Assembly (NCBI RefSeq): GCF_019744875.1
Contig: NZ_JAIETU010000004.1
Coordinates: 62,001-126,000, forward strand
Direction: 5' to 3'
From: Hyphomicrobium sp.
Lineage (GTDB): Bacteria > Pseudomonadota > Alphaproteobacteria > Rhizobiales > Hyphomicrobiaceae
Length of the DNA: 64,000 nt
Shown here in pieces: positions 8,130 through 17,834 of this stretch (position 1 is its first letter; the number at the start of each line of letters is the position of its first letter). The notes beneath the pieces were generated by a model. That model saw only the letters and a program-made list of their open reading frames with translations. It was not told the origin of the DNA and searched no databases. A program made the translations under genes and the position numbers.

Positions 8130-9830
8130 GTGCTGCGTCTGGATAAGCGGCTGGGAAAAGTGCGCATGGTCGGTGCGACGCATCGGGGGCTACGTCTATT
8201 TCGTTCGCTCAGCACGCCTTCAGGCGTGATGCTGGCGGGCGGGTTGCTGGCTGCGGCCGCCGTGTTGCCGCTCGTGACGGGCTTGCCATTGGTGACTGAC
8301 GCGGCCGCTCAGGAGGCGGCGCCCGCCAAGCCGGCTGCCCCACCTAAGCGCCTGACCGCGGCCCAGCAAGCCAAGCAGATGAAAGACGCCAAGGCTGCGG
8401 CGGAAGCTCAGCGGGAAGGCGCGGCCGCCGGCCAGCGCGCCTATGCAGCGGGCATCAAGGCTTTCGAGGGCGGAGACATTCAGGGCGCCGAGCAGCAGCT
8501 CAGCGTCGCTCTTTCGGGCGGCGGACTGCCCAACGCGCAGATGGCGCGCGCGCTTTATTATCGTGGATCGGCCTATCGCCAGCTCGGACGGCCGGCGCAG
8601 GCGATCTCGGATCTCACGACGGCCGTCTGGCTCAAGGGCGGCTTGCCGGATGATCTCAAGGCGAAGGCCGTCGAGGCCCGCAAGCTCGCCTATCAGGAAG
8701 CCGGTCTCGGTACGTCGCCGCCGCCGGTCGGAGCCGCGCCCCTTGACCAGAGCGCGGCCGCGGCTGCTCCGAAGGCGGTCACGGGCACGCAAATCGTACA
8801 GGTGACGGAACAGGGCTTCTGGAGCGGCGTCTCCATGCCGTCGTTGCCCTCTTTGCCGACCTTCGGCGGCGGCCAGCCGACGCAGACGGCGGAGGCCGCG
8901 GCCCCCGCGGCTCCCGGCGCGCAGCAGCCGTCCTCGTTCTGGAATTTCCTGCCGTCGTTCGGCGGCGGGGCCTCGCAGCCGGCGGCCGAGGGCGTGCCGC
9001 CGGAGGCCGCAGGCTTCTCGACCACGACGGTCGCGGCTTCGTCCGAGGCTGGATCGGCCCCTGCGATGGGGTTTGCAACAACCGCAGAGCCGGCGCAGAT
9101 GGCCCAGCCTACGGCCTGGGATACGCAGACGGCCACGTCCGCTGCAACGCATGCCGCGCCCTCGCAGTCGGTAGTCGCGAGCCTCGCGCCGCCGCATGAC
9201 GCTTACGTGCCGCCGCCGGCTGCGCCCGCGGCTCCGGTCGCCGCCGCGCCAGACGCATCCGCCGGCACCAGCAACCCGCTCGCCGGCGCTGGGCAGGCCG
9301 TGACTGGTTTCTTCAGCAACATGTTCGGCTCATCGTCCGGAACCCAACCGGCGCCCGCGGCCGATGCCGTGACGACCGGATCGACAGAGGCTCAGCCCGG
9401 CGGCTGGAGCGGAGACACGTCGGTCGTGACCTCGCAGACATCGTCGATGGTTCAGCGCGGCCCCGAGTCGCCGCCCTCTTCGGCGGGTGCGGACGCCTCG
9501 TCCTGGACGACCCAGAGCCAGGGCGCTGCGGCGAAGCCTGCGCCTCAGAAAGTCGCGAACGCCGCGCCCACGGCTGCGGCGGGGAACTACAAGCTTCAGG
9601 TCGCCGCCGTGCGCTCGCGCGAGGAAGCCCAGAGCCTGGCGCAGTCTTTGTCGACCTATCCGGCGGTGCAGAACGGTACGGTGCGGACCGAGATCGACGA
9701 GGCGGTGATCGGCAGCATGGGCACCTTCTACCGGGTCAGGCTCGGCCCCTACGCCGATGCCAAGGAACCGGGGCAGCTCTGCGCCACGCTGAGGCCGCAG
9801 GGCTTCGATTGCCTCGTGGTGACGCAGTAA
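8130..9830 (+). CDS. Secreted or anchored TPR and SPOR domain protein
   Basis: A 566-residue protein from GTG 8130 (ATG 8166 is the alternative start). A hydrophobic segment at about residues 33-55, ending in DAAAQ, looks like a signal peptide or N-terminal anchor. Then come a Lys/Ala-rich stretch, TPR-like helices (about 100-190), a long low-complexity Ala/Pro/Ser/Gly region with repeated SFWNFLPSF- and SLPSLPTF-type patches (200-480), and a C-terminal SPOR domain (about 487-566, beginning NYKLQVAAV and ending in LRPQGFDCLVV). SPOR domains bind denuded peptidoglycan at division sites. It is 70 bases after glmS. The function is inferred to be envelope or division related; no specific orthologue recognised. 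Confidence 0.78.
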   Translation: MLRLDKRLGKVRMVGATHRGLRLFRSLSTPSGVMLAGGLLAAAAVLPLVTGLPLVTDAAAQEAAPAKPAAPPKRLTAAQQAKQMKDAKAAAEAQREGAAAGQRAYAAGIKAFEGGDIQGAEQQLSVALSGGGLPNAQMARALYYRGSAYRQLGRPAQAISDLTTAVWLKGGLPDDLKAKAVEARKLAYQEAGLGTSPPPVGAAPLDQSAAAAAPKAVTGTQIVQVTEQGFWSGVSMPSLPSLPTFGGGQPTQTAEAAAPAAPGAQQPSSFWNFLPSFGGGASQPAAEGVPPEAAGFSTTTVAASSEAGSAPAMGFATTAEPAQMAQPTAWDTQTATSAATHAAPSQSVVASLAPPHDAYVPPPAAPAAPVAAAPDASAGTSNPLAGAGQAVTGFFSNMFGSSSGTQPAPAADAVTTGSTEAQPGGWSGDTSVVTSQTSSMVQRGPESPPSSAGADASSWTTQSQGAAAKPAPQKVANAAPTAAAGNYKLQVAAVRSREEAQSLAQSLSTYPAVQNGTVRTEIDEAVIGSMGTFYRVRLGPYADAKEPGQLCATLRPQGFDCLVVTQ

Positions 9831-9907
9831 CAGGCGATGCCTGCGGCCGCGCGGCGCCTCGGCGTGGGCCCGAGCAGTGTTGACGAGTGGGGGCGCGAGA
9901 CCCCACG

Positions 9908-10768
9908 ATGGCTGCCATGAGCAAGCAGTCCGGTAAGCCTCCTCCCAAGAGCGACGACAGCCACGCCCTTTCGGCTGGTTTGCAACGCTTGGCGACCGAT
10001 GACGGCGCTCCGCTCCGCATTGGCGCGCGGCTGCGCAACTACTTCCTCACGGGACTGATTATCGTCGGGCCGGTGACGCTCACGATCTACATCATCTGGT
10101 GGGTGATCAACGTTACGGATGCGTGGCTGAAGCCGTTCGTGCCGAGCGCCTACCTGCCGGATACGTATCTGCCGTTCTCCGTGCCGGGCATCGGGCTCTT
10201 GTTCGGCATCGTGTTCCTGACGCTGATCGGCGCGCTCACCGCCAACCTGATCGGCCGGTCGATGATCTCGTTCGGCGAGATGGCGCTCGACCGCATGCCG
10301 ATCGTGCGCAACGTGTACCGGGCGCTGAAGCAGTTCTTCGAGTCGCTGGTCTCGGCGACGGCGACCGGAAACCAGCAGGCCGGATTCCAGAAGGTCGGGC
10401 TGATCGAGTTTCCCTCGAAGGGATTGTGGTCGATCGTGTTCGTGACGGGCGAGACCAAGGGCGAGATCGGCGTCACGAAACCGGGCGGCGAGGACGACCT
10501 CGTGACGGTGTTCATGCCGACGGGCATCGTGCCGCCGACCGGGTTCATCTGCTTCGTGCCGCGGCGTGACGTGACGTTTTTGAAAATGAGCGTCGAGGAT
10601 GCGGCGAAGATCGTCATCTCGGCGGGCATGGTGGTGCCCGACTACGAGGCGCGCCTGAAGCAGCTTGCCGACATGGCCGTCAAGACCGAGGGCAAGCGCG
10701 TGGTGTTGCCGGGGCAATCGCCGGGTGCGCCCGGTGCTGGCGTGCCGCCGCCGGCGGGCGGGGCTTAG
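9908..10768 (+). CDS. DUF502 family inner-membrane protein
   Basis: A 286-residue protein from ATG 9908 (ATG 9917 and an upstream GTG are alternatives). A polar N-terminus of about 40 residues precedes two membrane helices (about 45-67 and 93-117), then a soluble domain with the DUF502 hallmarks: MPIVRNVYRALKQ, a beta-rich central part with FVTGE, and the segment PTGIVPPTGFICFVPR. The family is widespread in Gram-negative bacteria and plant chloroplast/Golgi proteins, with no defined biochemical role. It is downstream of the SPOR gene and convergent with recG. Family assignment is firm, function unknown. Confidence 0.88.
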   Translation: MAAMSKQSGKPPPKSDDSHALSAGLQRLATDDGAPLRIGARLRNYFLTGLIIVGPVTLTIYIIWWVINVTDAWLKPFVPSAYLPDTYLPFSVPGIGLLFGIVFLTLIGALTANLIGRSMISFGEMALDRMPIVRNVYRALKQFFESLVSATATGNQQAGFQKVGLIEFPSKGLWSIVFVTGETKGEIGVTKPGGEDDLVTVFMPTGIVPPTGFICFVPRRDVTFLKMSVEDAAKIVISAGMVVPDYEARLKQLADMAVKTEGKRVVLPGQSPGAPGAGVPPPAGGA

Positions 10769-10845
10769 ACCGCTTTTCGATCTTTCAGACTCAACGGTGT
10801 TCCGAGGGTAGGGGTGGGGGGATGCCCAACGCTGCCGTTCGGGGT

Positions 10846-10897
10846 TCTCCCCTCCTAGCCTCCCCCACAAGGGGGGAGGGACGAGCGTACGGGGAGA
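10846..10897. repeat. GC-rich palindromic element between convergent genes
   Basis: CCTCCCCC and GGGGGAGG form an inner hairpin (10859-10879, loop CACAAG or shorter), nested within TCTCCCC (10846-10852) and GGGGAGA (10891-10897). It sits between the DUF502 gene and recG, which converge, and could act as a bidirectional transcription barrier. The form resembles interspersed repeats of Hyphomicrobiales rather than a T-tailed terminator. Confidence 0.55.
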
Positions 10898-10928
10898 GGC
10901 TGGCGCGCGTGTGCTCGGCGCGTCTTGG

Positions 10929-13043
10929 TTACGCGGCGCGGAAGAGGCGGATGGCTTCATCGCATTCGAAGACGTAGAGCAGGCGGCGGAGCGCTTCGCC
11001 GCGCTCGGTCGTGAGGTGCGGGTCGGCCGACAGGATCATGCGCGCGTCGTCGTGGGCTGCTGAGAGGAGCTCGGAAAATCCAGCCCCGCCCGCGACGCGG
11101 AATTCCGCTTCGCCACTTTGGCGCGCGCCCAGCACTTCGCCGCCGCCGCGCAGCTCCAGATCCTTTTCCGCAATCAGGAAGCCGTCCTCGGTGTCCTCCA
11201 TCATGGCGAGCCGTTCCTGCGCCGTGCGCGTCAGCGGTTCCGCGTAGAGCAGCATGCAGAAGCTCTCGCGGCTGCCGCGTCCCACGCGGCCGCGCAACTG
11301 GTGAAGCTGGGCCAGCCCAAACCGCTCGGCGTGCTCGATGACCATGATGTTGGCGTTCGGCACGTTGACGCCGACCTCGATGACGGTGGTCGCCACCAGC
11401 ACCTTCAGATTGCCGTCGGCGAAGGCGGCCATGGTGGCGTCCTTGGCGGTTGCATTCATGCCGCCATGCAGGAGGCCGACGCCCTCGCCGAGCACCTGCG
11501 TGAGATGGGCGTGGCGTTCTTCGGCGGCGGCGAGATCCGAAACATCTGAGGATTCGATAAGCGGGCAGACCCAATAGACCTGCGCGCCCTCGGCCAGTTG
11601 CGCCTTGATGCGGGCGATCAGTTTTTCCATCAGGCCGTTCGCGATCTGCTTGGTCACGATCGGTTTGCGGCCTGCGGGCTTTTCGGTGAGCTTCGAGACT
11701 TCGAGGTCGCCGTAGTGGGTCATGAGAAGGGTGCGCGGGATCGGCGTCGCGGTCATTACGAGCATGTTGGCGCCGCCGCCTCCGCCTTTGGTCTGCAACG
11801 CAAGCCGCTGGTGGACGCCGAAGCGGTGCTGCTCGTCGATGACGGCGAAGGCGAGATCGTGGAAGACGACATCGGCCTGAAAGAGCGCGTGGGTGCCGAT
11901 CAGGATGTCGATGTCGCCGGCGTCGAGGCGCGCGAGGATGTCGTCGCGGACGCGGCCCTTTTCGCGGCCCGTGAGCAGGCCGACGCGGATGCCGGCTTTC
12001 TCGGCCAGCGGCGCGATGGTCTCCATGTGCTGGCGGGCAAGAACTTCTGTCGGCGCCATGAGCGCCGATTGCGCGCCCGCTTCGACGGCGACCGCCATCG
12101 CAAGCAGCGCGACCACCGTCTTGCCCGAGCCGACGTCGCCCTGCAGCAGGCGCAGCATGCGGCGCGGCGCGCTGATGTCGGCCTCGATCTCGCGGAGCGC
12201 CGTTTTCTGCGAATTGGTGAGTGCGAACGGCAGGGCGTCGATGATCTTCGCGCGCAGCCTGCCGTCGCCGTGCACGGGGCGTCCGCGCTGGGCCTTGAAG
12301 CTCTCGCGGACCATGGCGAGGGCGAGCTGGTTGGCCAGCAGCTCATCGTAGGCGAGGCGCTGGAGCGGTGCGCTGCCCGGGGAAACGTCGGCGGCGTCTT
12401 CCGGGTGGTGGAGGCGCTTCAGGGCCTCGGCGAACGACGGCCAGCCGCGCTGCTTCAACCAGGCGGCGTCCTGCCATTCCTGCATCGGCGGCACGCGTTC
12501 GAGCGCCTGGCGCTCGGCCTTGAGCAGCACTTTGCCGGAGAGCCCGCCGGTCAGCGGATAGACCGGCTCGAGGAGGGGAAGATCGCCGCGATTGTCGGGG
12601 GCGACGATGTAGTCGGGGTGCGCCATCTGCAGGGTCTCCCCGTAGCGCTCGACGCGGCCCGAGACGTAACGCTCCTCGCCAACCGGGAGCTGGCGCTCAA
12701 CGAACGAGCGCTCGACGCGGAAGAAGACGAGGTCCAGGCGGCCGGTTTCGTCTTCGGTCGCGACCTTGTAGGGGGCCTTGGTGTTGCCGCGCGGCGGGCC
12801 CTTGTGCTTCAGGACGCGGACCTTGAGGGTGGCGATGGTGCCGGGAAGGGCTGCCGCCACGGTGGGCTCGGCGCGGCGGTCGATGACGCCGGTCGGCAGA
12901 TGCCAGAGCATGTCGATGACGCGCGGGAGAAGAACCCCCGGCGGCAACCGCAGGGCCTTCTTGAGCAGCGCAATGACGCGCGGGCCGACGCCCTTGAGGA
13001 CCTCCGCCGACGCAAACAGGGGTGTGAGCTCTGGAGGCCGCAT
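10929..13043 (-). CDS. recG: ATP-dependent DNA helicase RecG
   Basis: A 704-residue branched-DNA helicase that reverses stalled forks and processes recombination intermediates. The N-terminal wedge (OB-fold) domain covers about 60-200. The SF2 helicase core has Walker A GDVGSGKT, motif II DEQH with RFG following, motif III ATPIPRT, and motif VI QLRGRVGRG. The C-terminal region with EDGFLIAEKDLELRGGGE is the RecG hallmark. ATG 13043 gives the typical length; a start at 13127 would add 28 residues of uncertain value. It is divergent from sdhE and near mfd, an arrangement common in alphaproteobacteria. Confidence 0.96.
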   Translation of the reverse strand: MRPPELTPLFASAEVLKGVGPRVIALLKKALRLPPGVLLPRVIDMLWHLPTGVIDRRAEPTVAAALPGTIATLKVRVLKHKGPPRGNTKAPYKVATEDETGRLDLVFFRVERSFVERQLPVGEERYVSGRVERYGETLQMAHPDYIVAPDNRGDLPLLEPVYPLTGGLSGKVLLKAERQALERVPPMQEWQDAAWLKQRGWPSFAEALKRLHHPEDAADVSPGSAPLQRLAYDELLANQLALAMVRESFKAQRGRPVHGDGRLRAKIIDALPFALTNSQKTALREIEADISAPRRMLRLLQGDVGSGKTVVALLAMAVAVEAGAQSALMAPTEVLARQHMETIAPLAEKAGIRVGLLTGREKGRVRDDILARLDAGDIDILIGTHALFQADVVFHDLAFAVIDEQHRFGVHQRLALQTKGGGGGANMLVMTATPIPRTLLMTHYGDLEVSKLTEKPAGRKPIVTKQIANGLMEKLIARIKAQLAEGAQVYWVCPLIESSDVSDLAAAEERHAHLTQVLGEGVGLLHGGMNATAKDATMAAFADGNLKVLVATTVIEVGVNVPNANIMVIEHAERFGLAQLHQLRGRVGRGSRESFCMLLYAEPLTRTAQERLAMMEDTEDGFLIAEKDLELRGGGEVLGARQSGEAEFRVAGGAGFSELLSAAHDDARMILSADPHLTTERGEALRRLLYVFECDEAIRLFRAA

Positions 13044-13318
13044 GACGCAGGAAGCCGGGTTCGCGTGAAGGCTCGGGGGCGCCTGCGGCGACGCGGGCGC
13101 TCCGAGAAGGGTAGGACGGGCTGACATCGACCGGCCAGGGCGCTATATGACACCCCTCGACGGGCGACGCAAAGCGCTGCCGGATTTCCCTTGTTCTGCC
13201 GTGCTGATCATCCGAAAACCGGCGTCTTCCGGATGCGGAATGGACGGGGTTCTTCCAACAGCGCCGATCGGCAGGCTCCGTCGCCGGTTGGCATCGATCA
13301 GGTCTCTGGTGGGTTCGG

Positions 13319-13588
13319 ATGATGAGCGAGGACATCGAGGTCCGCCGCAGGCGTGCGGTGTGGCGCGCGGGGCATCGGGGCACCAAAGAGCTCGATATCC
13401 TGGTCGGGCGCTTTGCCGACGCGCATCTCGGCACGATGGACGACAGTGAGCTTGCCCGCTTCGAGGCGTTTCTCGCGCTCAGCGAGCCGCAGTTGCAAGC
13501 CTGGCTCCTGGCGCCGGAGGCGGCAAGCGCGGAGGGCGAGTTTGCCGAGATCGTGACGGCGATCCGCAAATTTCACGGTCTCGGGTGA
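13319..13588 (+). CDS. sdhE: FAD assembly factor SdhE
   Basis: An 89-residue helical protein that promotes covalent flavin attachment to the succinate dehydrogenase flavoprotein subunit. The diagnostic RGxxE motif is RGTKE, followed by ELDILVGRF and the acidic helical segment with LSEPQLQAWLL, as in SdhE/YgfY/Sdh5. Two adjacent ATG codons (13319, 13322) can serve as start; the first is chosen. It is divergent from recG and lies just before mfd. The length is that of the family. Confidence 0.93.
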   Translation: MMSEDIEVRRRRAVWRAGHRGTKELDILVGRFADAHLGTMDDSELARFEAFLALSEPQLQAWLLAPEAASAEGEFAEIVTAIRKFHGLG

Positions 13589-13681
13589 AACGAGACCCAA
13601 GCGACGTGGCCTCGCGCGAGGCGAGGCCCGCGCGAGCGGGGTACGTGTAAGACGAAGCGATTGACGAAGGCTGTGCGGCAC

Positions 13682-16600
13682 ATGAGCGAGCGGGCGGATC
13701 TGATCTTTACGGGCGTGCCGGAAGGGCTCGATGCGCTCGTGCTCGCGCGGCTCGTGGAGGAAGCGGCGGACGGCGCGCGTTCCGGCCTGCTGCTGCATGT
13801 GGCGCGCGATGACCGCCGTCTCGACGTGCTGGAAGGCCAGCTCAAGTTTTTTGCGCCCAAGGTGCGCGTCGTGCCGTTTCCGGCGTGGGATACGGTGCCC
13901 TACGATCGCTCGGGGCCGAATGCGGAGATCGTGGCGAAGCGCATCACTGCGCTTTCGCGGCTGGCGCTCGGCAACCGCAGCGAGCCGGTGGTGGTGCTGA
14001 CGACCGTCAACGCCGTGCTGCAGAAGGTGCCGCCGAAAGCGTTCATCCGCACGGCCATGAAGAGCCTTGCGCCCGGTCAACGCGTCGATCTCAACCGTCT
14101 CGTCGCGCGTCTCTCGCGGGCGGGCTACACGCGCACCGGCACGGTGATGGAGCAGGGCGAGTTCGCGGTGCGCGGCGGCATTGTCGATCTCTTTCCGCCG
14201 GGGCGGCAGAACCCCGTGCGGCTCGACTTCTTCGGCGACACGCTGGAGACCATCAAGGCGTTCGACGCCGAGACGCAGCGTACATCGAAGGTGCTGCGCA
14301 AGCTGATCCTGATGCCGGTGTCCGAAGTGGCGTTCGGAGAGGCGGCGACGGCGTTGTTCCGCACGCGCTACGTGGAATTGTTCGGCGGCGCGACGGGCGA
14401 CGATCCGCTCTACGAAGCGGTCAGCAGCGGGCGGACCTATGCGGGCCAGGAGCACTGGCTGCCGTTCTTCCACGAGACGCTCGAAACTCTGTTCGACTAC
14501 ATGGACGGCGCGGTCGTCAGCTTCGACAATCTTGTCGACGACGCGGTCAAGAGCCGCTTCGAGCAAATCAAGGAGCACTACCTCGCGCGCACGGAAGGGC
14601 TCGAGACGGAGCGCTTCGGCGCGCCGCCCTACAAGCCCGTGCCGCCGGACCTGATGTTCCTCAATGCGGGCGGCTGGAAGAAGGCGCTGGCGGGGCACAA
14701 GGTCGTGCGGCTGACGCCGTTCGAAATGACAGAAGGCGCCGGAGTGCGTCCCTGGCGGGGCCGTGGCGGGCGCTCGTTCGCGCCTGAGAGGCAGAACCCG
14801 GACGGCAACGTGTTCGATGCCGTCGTGGGGCACATCAAGCGCGTGCAGGGCGAGCACCGGCGCGTGATCGTGGCGGCGTGGACCACGGGTGCGCGCGAGC
14901 GGCTCGGCTCGTTGCTGGCCGATCACGGGCTCAAGTCGCAGGCGAAGGTCGAGGGTTACGCTGACGCGCTGGCGCTCGATCCCAACGTCACGGGGCTTGC
15001 GGTGCTGGGGCTCGAGCAAGGCTTCGAGACCCCCGAGCTGGTGGTGGTGGCGGAACAGGACATCCTGGGCGATCGTCTCGTGAGGCCACGCCGCAAGGCG
15101 AAAAAGGCCGCCGACGTCCTGACCGAGGCGACCAGCCTTTCTGTCGGCGATCTCGTCGTGCACGCGGACCACGGCATTGGGCGCTTCGCGGGCCTCAAGA
15201 CGATCACTGCGCTGGGTGCACCGCACGATTGCCTGGAGCTCAAGTATCACGGCGGCGACACGCTCTATCTTCCGGTCGAGAACATCGAACTGTTGTCGCG
15301 CTACGGCTCGGACGACGGCACGGCGCAGCTCGACAAGCTCGGCGGCGTGGCCTGGCAATCGCGCAAGGCCAAGCTCAAGAAGCGCCTGCGCGAGATGGCG
15401 GGCGAGTTGATCAAGATCGCGGCAATGCGGCAGCTTCGCGAAGCCCCGGTGCTCGCGCCGCCTGCGGGCGCCTACGACGAGTTCGTGGCGCGGTTCCCCT
15501 ACGAAGAGACCGAGGACCAGACGGCGAGCATCGAGGCGGTGCTGGGCGATATGCAATCGGGCCGCCCGATGGACCGGCTGGTGTGCGGCGACGTCGGCTT
15601 CGGCAAGACGGAAGTGGCGCTGCGGGCGGCGTTCGTGGCGGCGATGAACGGCTTGCAGGTGGCGATCGTCGTGCCGACGACGCTGCTGGCGCGGCAGCAT
15701 TCGCGCACCGTCATGGAGCGCTTCAAGAACTTGCCGCTGAAGCTCGCGCAGGCCTCGCGTCTCGTCTCGGCCAAGGATCTCACCGACGTCAAGGACGGCA
15801 TCAAGAACGGCACGATCGATATCGTGGTCGGAACGCATGCGCTGCTCGGCAAGCAGATCGACTTCCAGCGCCTGGGCCTGCTCGTGATCGACGAGGAGCA
15901 GCACTTCGGCGTGACGCACAAGGAGCGGCTGAAGCAACTGCGCGAGGACGTGCACGTGCTCACGCTGTCGGCGACGCCGATCCCACGCACGCTGCAGTTG
16001 GCGCTGACGGGCGTGCGCGAGCTGTCGCTGATCACAACGCCGCCGGTCGACCGGCTTGCGGTGCGCACCTACATCTCGCAGTTCGATCCGGTCATTCTGA
16101 TCGATGCGCTGAAACGCGAGCGCGATCGTGGCGGGCAGACGTACTACGTCGCGCCGCGCATTTCCGATCTCGAGGAGGTGTCGGAGTTCCTGCGCGAGGC
16201 GGTGCCGCATCTCAAGGTGGCGGTGGCGCACGGCCAGCTCGCGCCGACCGAGCTGGAAGACATCATGACCGCATTCTACGAGGGCCAGTACGACGTGCTG
16301 CTGGCGACCGCGATCGTGGAATCCGGCCTCGACGTGCCGAACGCGAATACGTTGATTGTGCATCGCGCCGACATGTTCGGGCTGGCGCAGCTCTATCAGC
16401 TCCGCGGACGCGTGGGCCGGTCGAAGCGGCGTGCGTATGCGTACTTCACGACGCCGCCGGGGAAGGCGCTGACGGAAGGCGCGGAGAAGCGCCTCAAGGT
16501 TCTGCAGTCGCTCGATACGCTCGGTGCGGGGTTCTCGCTTGCCTCGCACGATCTCGACATTCGCGGTGCGGGCAACCTGCTCGGCGAAGAGCAATCGGGA

Positions 16601-17158
16601 CATATCCGCGAGGTCGGCTTCGAGCTTTATCAATCGATGCTGGAGGAGGCGGTCGCGGCGCTCAAGGGCGGCGATCTGGAAGCGGCCGACCAGTGGAGCC
16701 CGGAAATCTCGATCGGGCTCTCGGTGCTCATTCCGGAAACCTACGTGGCGGATCTTCAGTTGCGGCTCGGGCTCTACCGGCGGCTGTCGGCGCTCGAGAC
16801 GCGCGAGGAGATCGATGCGTTCGCAGCGGAGTTGGTGGATCGGTTTGGCGAACTTCCGGCCGAGGTCGATCACCTGCTCGACGTCATGGAGATCAAGGGG
16901 CTGTGCCGGATTGCGGGTATCGCGAAGGTGGAGGCCGGCACCAAGGGCTGCGTCATCTCCTTCCATCGCAATACCTTCGCGAACGCACAGGGGCTTGCGC
17001 AATTCCTGCAGACTTCGCGCGGGAAAGCGAAGGTCCAGCCGGATCACAAGATCATCTTCAAGGGCGACTGGGACCTGCCGCAGGTGCGCTTCAAGGGTGT
17101 GCGCGCGCTAATCTCGACGCTTGCCGAGATCGCAGCCAAGGGCGCGAAGGCGGCTTAG
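13682..17158 (+). CDS. mfd: Transcription-repair coupling factor Mfd
   Basis: A 1158-residue DNA translocase that removes RNA polymerase stalled at lesions and recruits UvrA. The order is UvrB-homology modules (about 1-330, with AWDTVPYDR), the CarD-like RNA polymerase interaction domain (about 480-560, with GDLVVHADHGIGRF), the RecG-like translocase with Walker A GDVGFGKTE, motif II DEEQHFG, SATPIPRT and QLRGRVGRS, and the TRCF C-terminal domain (about 1000-1110). All parts are intact. ATG 13682 is chosen; TTG 13661 would add seven residues. An antisense frame of over 1,200 codons runs opposite this gene and is a codon-bias artefact. Confidence 0.97.
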   Translation: MSERADLIFTGVPEGLDALVLARLVEEAADGARSGLLLHVARDDRRLDVLEGQLKFFAPKVRVVPFPAWDTVPYDRSGPNAEIVAKRITALSRLALGNRSEPVVVLTTVNAVLQKVPPKAFIRTAMKSLAPGQRVDLNRLVARLSRAGYTRTGTVMEQGEFAVRGGIVDLFPPGRQNPVRLDFFGDTLETIKAFDAETQRTSKVLRKLILMPVSEVAFGEAATALFRTRYVELFGGATGDDPLYEAVSSGRTYAGQEHWLPFFHETLETLFDYMDGAVVSFDNLVDDAVKSRFEQIKEHYLARTEGLETERFGAPPYKPVPPDLMFLNAGGWKKALAGHKVVRLTPFEMTEGAGVRPWRGRGGRSFAPERQNPDGNVFDAVVGHIKRVQGEHRRVIVAAWTTGARERLGSLLADHGLKSQAKVEGYADALALDPNVTGLAVLGLEQGFETPELVVVAEQDILGDRLVRPRRKAKKAADVLTEATSLSVGDLVVHADHGIGRFAGLKTITALGAPHDCLELKYHGGDTLYLPVENIELLSRYGSDDGTAQLDKLGGVAWQSRKAKLKKRLREMAGELIKIAAMRQLREAPVLAPPAGAYDEFVARFPYEETEDQTASIEAVLGDMQSGRPMDRLVCGDVGFGKTEVALRAAFVAAMNGLQVAIVVPTTLLARQHSRTVMERFKNLPLKLAQASRLVSAKDLTDVKDGIKNGTIDIVVGTHALLGKQIDFQRLGLLVIDEEQHFGVTHKERLKQLREDVHVLTLSATPIPRTLQLALTGVRELSLITTPPVDRLAVRTYISQFDPVILIDALKRERDRGGQTYYVAPRISDLEEVSEFLREAVPHLKVAVAHGQLAPTELEDIMTAFYEGQYDVLLATAIVESGLDVPNANTLIVHRADMFGLAQLYQLRGRVGRSKRRAYAYFTTPPGKALTEGAEKRLKVLQSLDTLGAGFSLASHDLDIRGAGNLLGEEQSGHIREVGFELYQSMLEEAVAALKGGDLEAADQWSPEISIGLSVLIPETYVADLQLRLGLYRRLSALETREEIDAFAAELVDRFGELPAEVDHLLDVMEIKGLCRIAGIAKVEAGTKGCVISFHRNTFANAQGLAQFLQTSRGKAKVQPDHKIIFKGDWDLPQVRFKGVRALISTLAEIAAKGAKAA

Positions 17159-17254
17159 CCGCGGCGTGCGTCTGGCCGGGCGGGGGGTGATCCAATCTTG
17201 CGTTTTGTGCAAGGCCCGCGCGCGCTAGTCTCACGCATCGTGAGGGAGAAGCGC

Positions 17255-17782
17255 ATGGCGAAGATCGTCTTCGGAATGAACCTGTCCCTGGATGGGTACA
17301 TCGATCCCGACAAATTTGAACCCGATGACGTGCTGTTCCGTCATTGGATCGAGCATGTGGGCGGCCTGACCGCGAGCGTGTACGGGCGTCGTATGTACGA
17401 GACCATGCGCTATTGGGACGACGAGCATCCCGAGTGGAGCCCCGAGCGGCGCGACTTCGCTGCGGCGTGGCGGCGCTTGCCGAAATGGGTGGTGTCGCGT
17501 TCGCTGACGGCGGTCGGCCCGAACGCTACGCTCGTCGAGGATGCCGGGGCCGTGGTGCGAAGACTGAAGCGGGAGTTCGACGGAGAGATTTCCGTGTCCG
17601 GGCCGGAGCTCGCGCAAAGCCTGACCGAGCTTGGTCTCATCGATGAGTACCGGCTTTATTTTCACCCCGTCGTGCTCGGGCGCGGCATGCCATTTTTCGC
17701 CGGGCCGAGGCCGCCGCTTCGTCTCGTGGCGAGTGAGCGGATCGGCGGAGATGTTGTCCGGCTGACGTACGTTCCTGCGTGA
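17255..17782 (+). CDS. RibD C-terminal / dihydrofolate reductase-like protein
   Basis: A 175-residue protein of the dihydrofolate reductase-like RibD_C superfamily, common as a lone gene in soil bacteria. It begins MAKIVFGMNLSLDGYID, the typical first strand of the family, and has YGRRMYETM (substrate or cofactor loop) and GPELAQSL plus LYFHPVVLGRGMPFF in the C-terminal half. A purine-rich ribosome site (GAGGGAGAAG) lies just before ATG 17255. It probably binds NADPH, but the substrate is unknown, and it is unlikely to be the cell's main DHFR (FolA). It stands alone after mfd and converges with the next gene. Confidence 0.85.
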   Translation: MAKIVFGMNLSLDGYIDPDKFEPDDVLFRHWIEHVGGLTASVYGRRMYETMRYWDDEHPEWSPERRDFAAAWRRLPKWVVSRSLTAVGPNATLVEDAGAVVRRLKREFDGEISVSGPELAQSLTELGLIDEYRLYFHPVVLGRGMPFFAGPRPPLRLVASERIGGDVVRLTYVPA

Positions 17783-17834
17783 TCGCGCGTCGTGTCTTGA
17801 TGGATTGCGCCGATGCGGGTGAGGGCGTTGGCTG

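Noticed and set aside
13298-17047. Open frame of about 1,250 codons on the minus strand opposite mfd
   Set aside because: It lies antisense to an intact, well-conserved gene; the Arg/His-rich translation is typical of the complement of GC-rich codons, with no recognisable domain.
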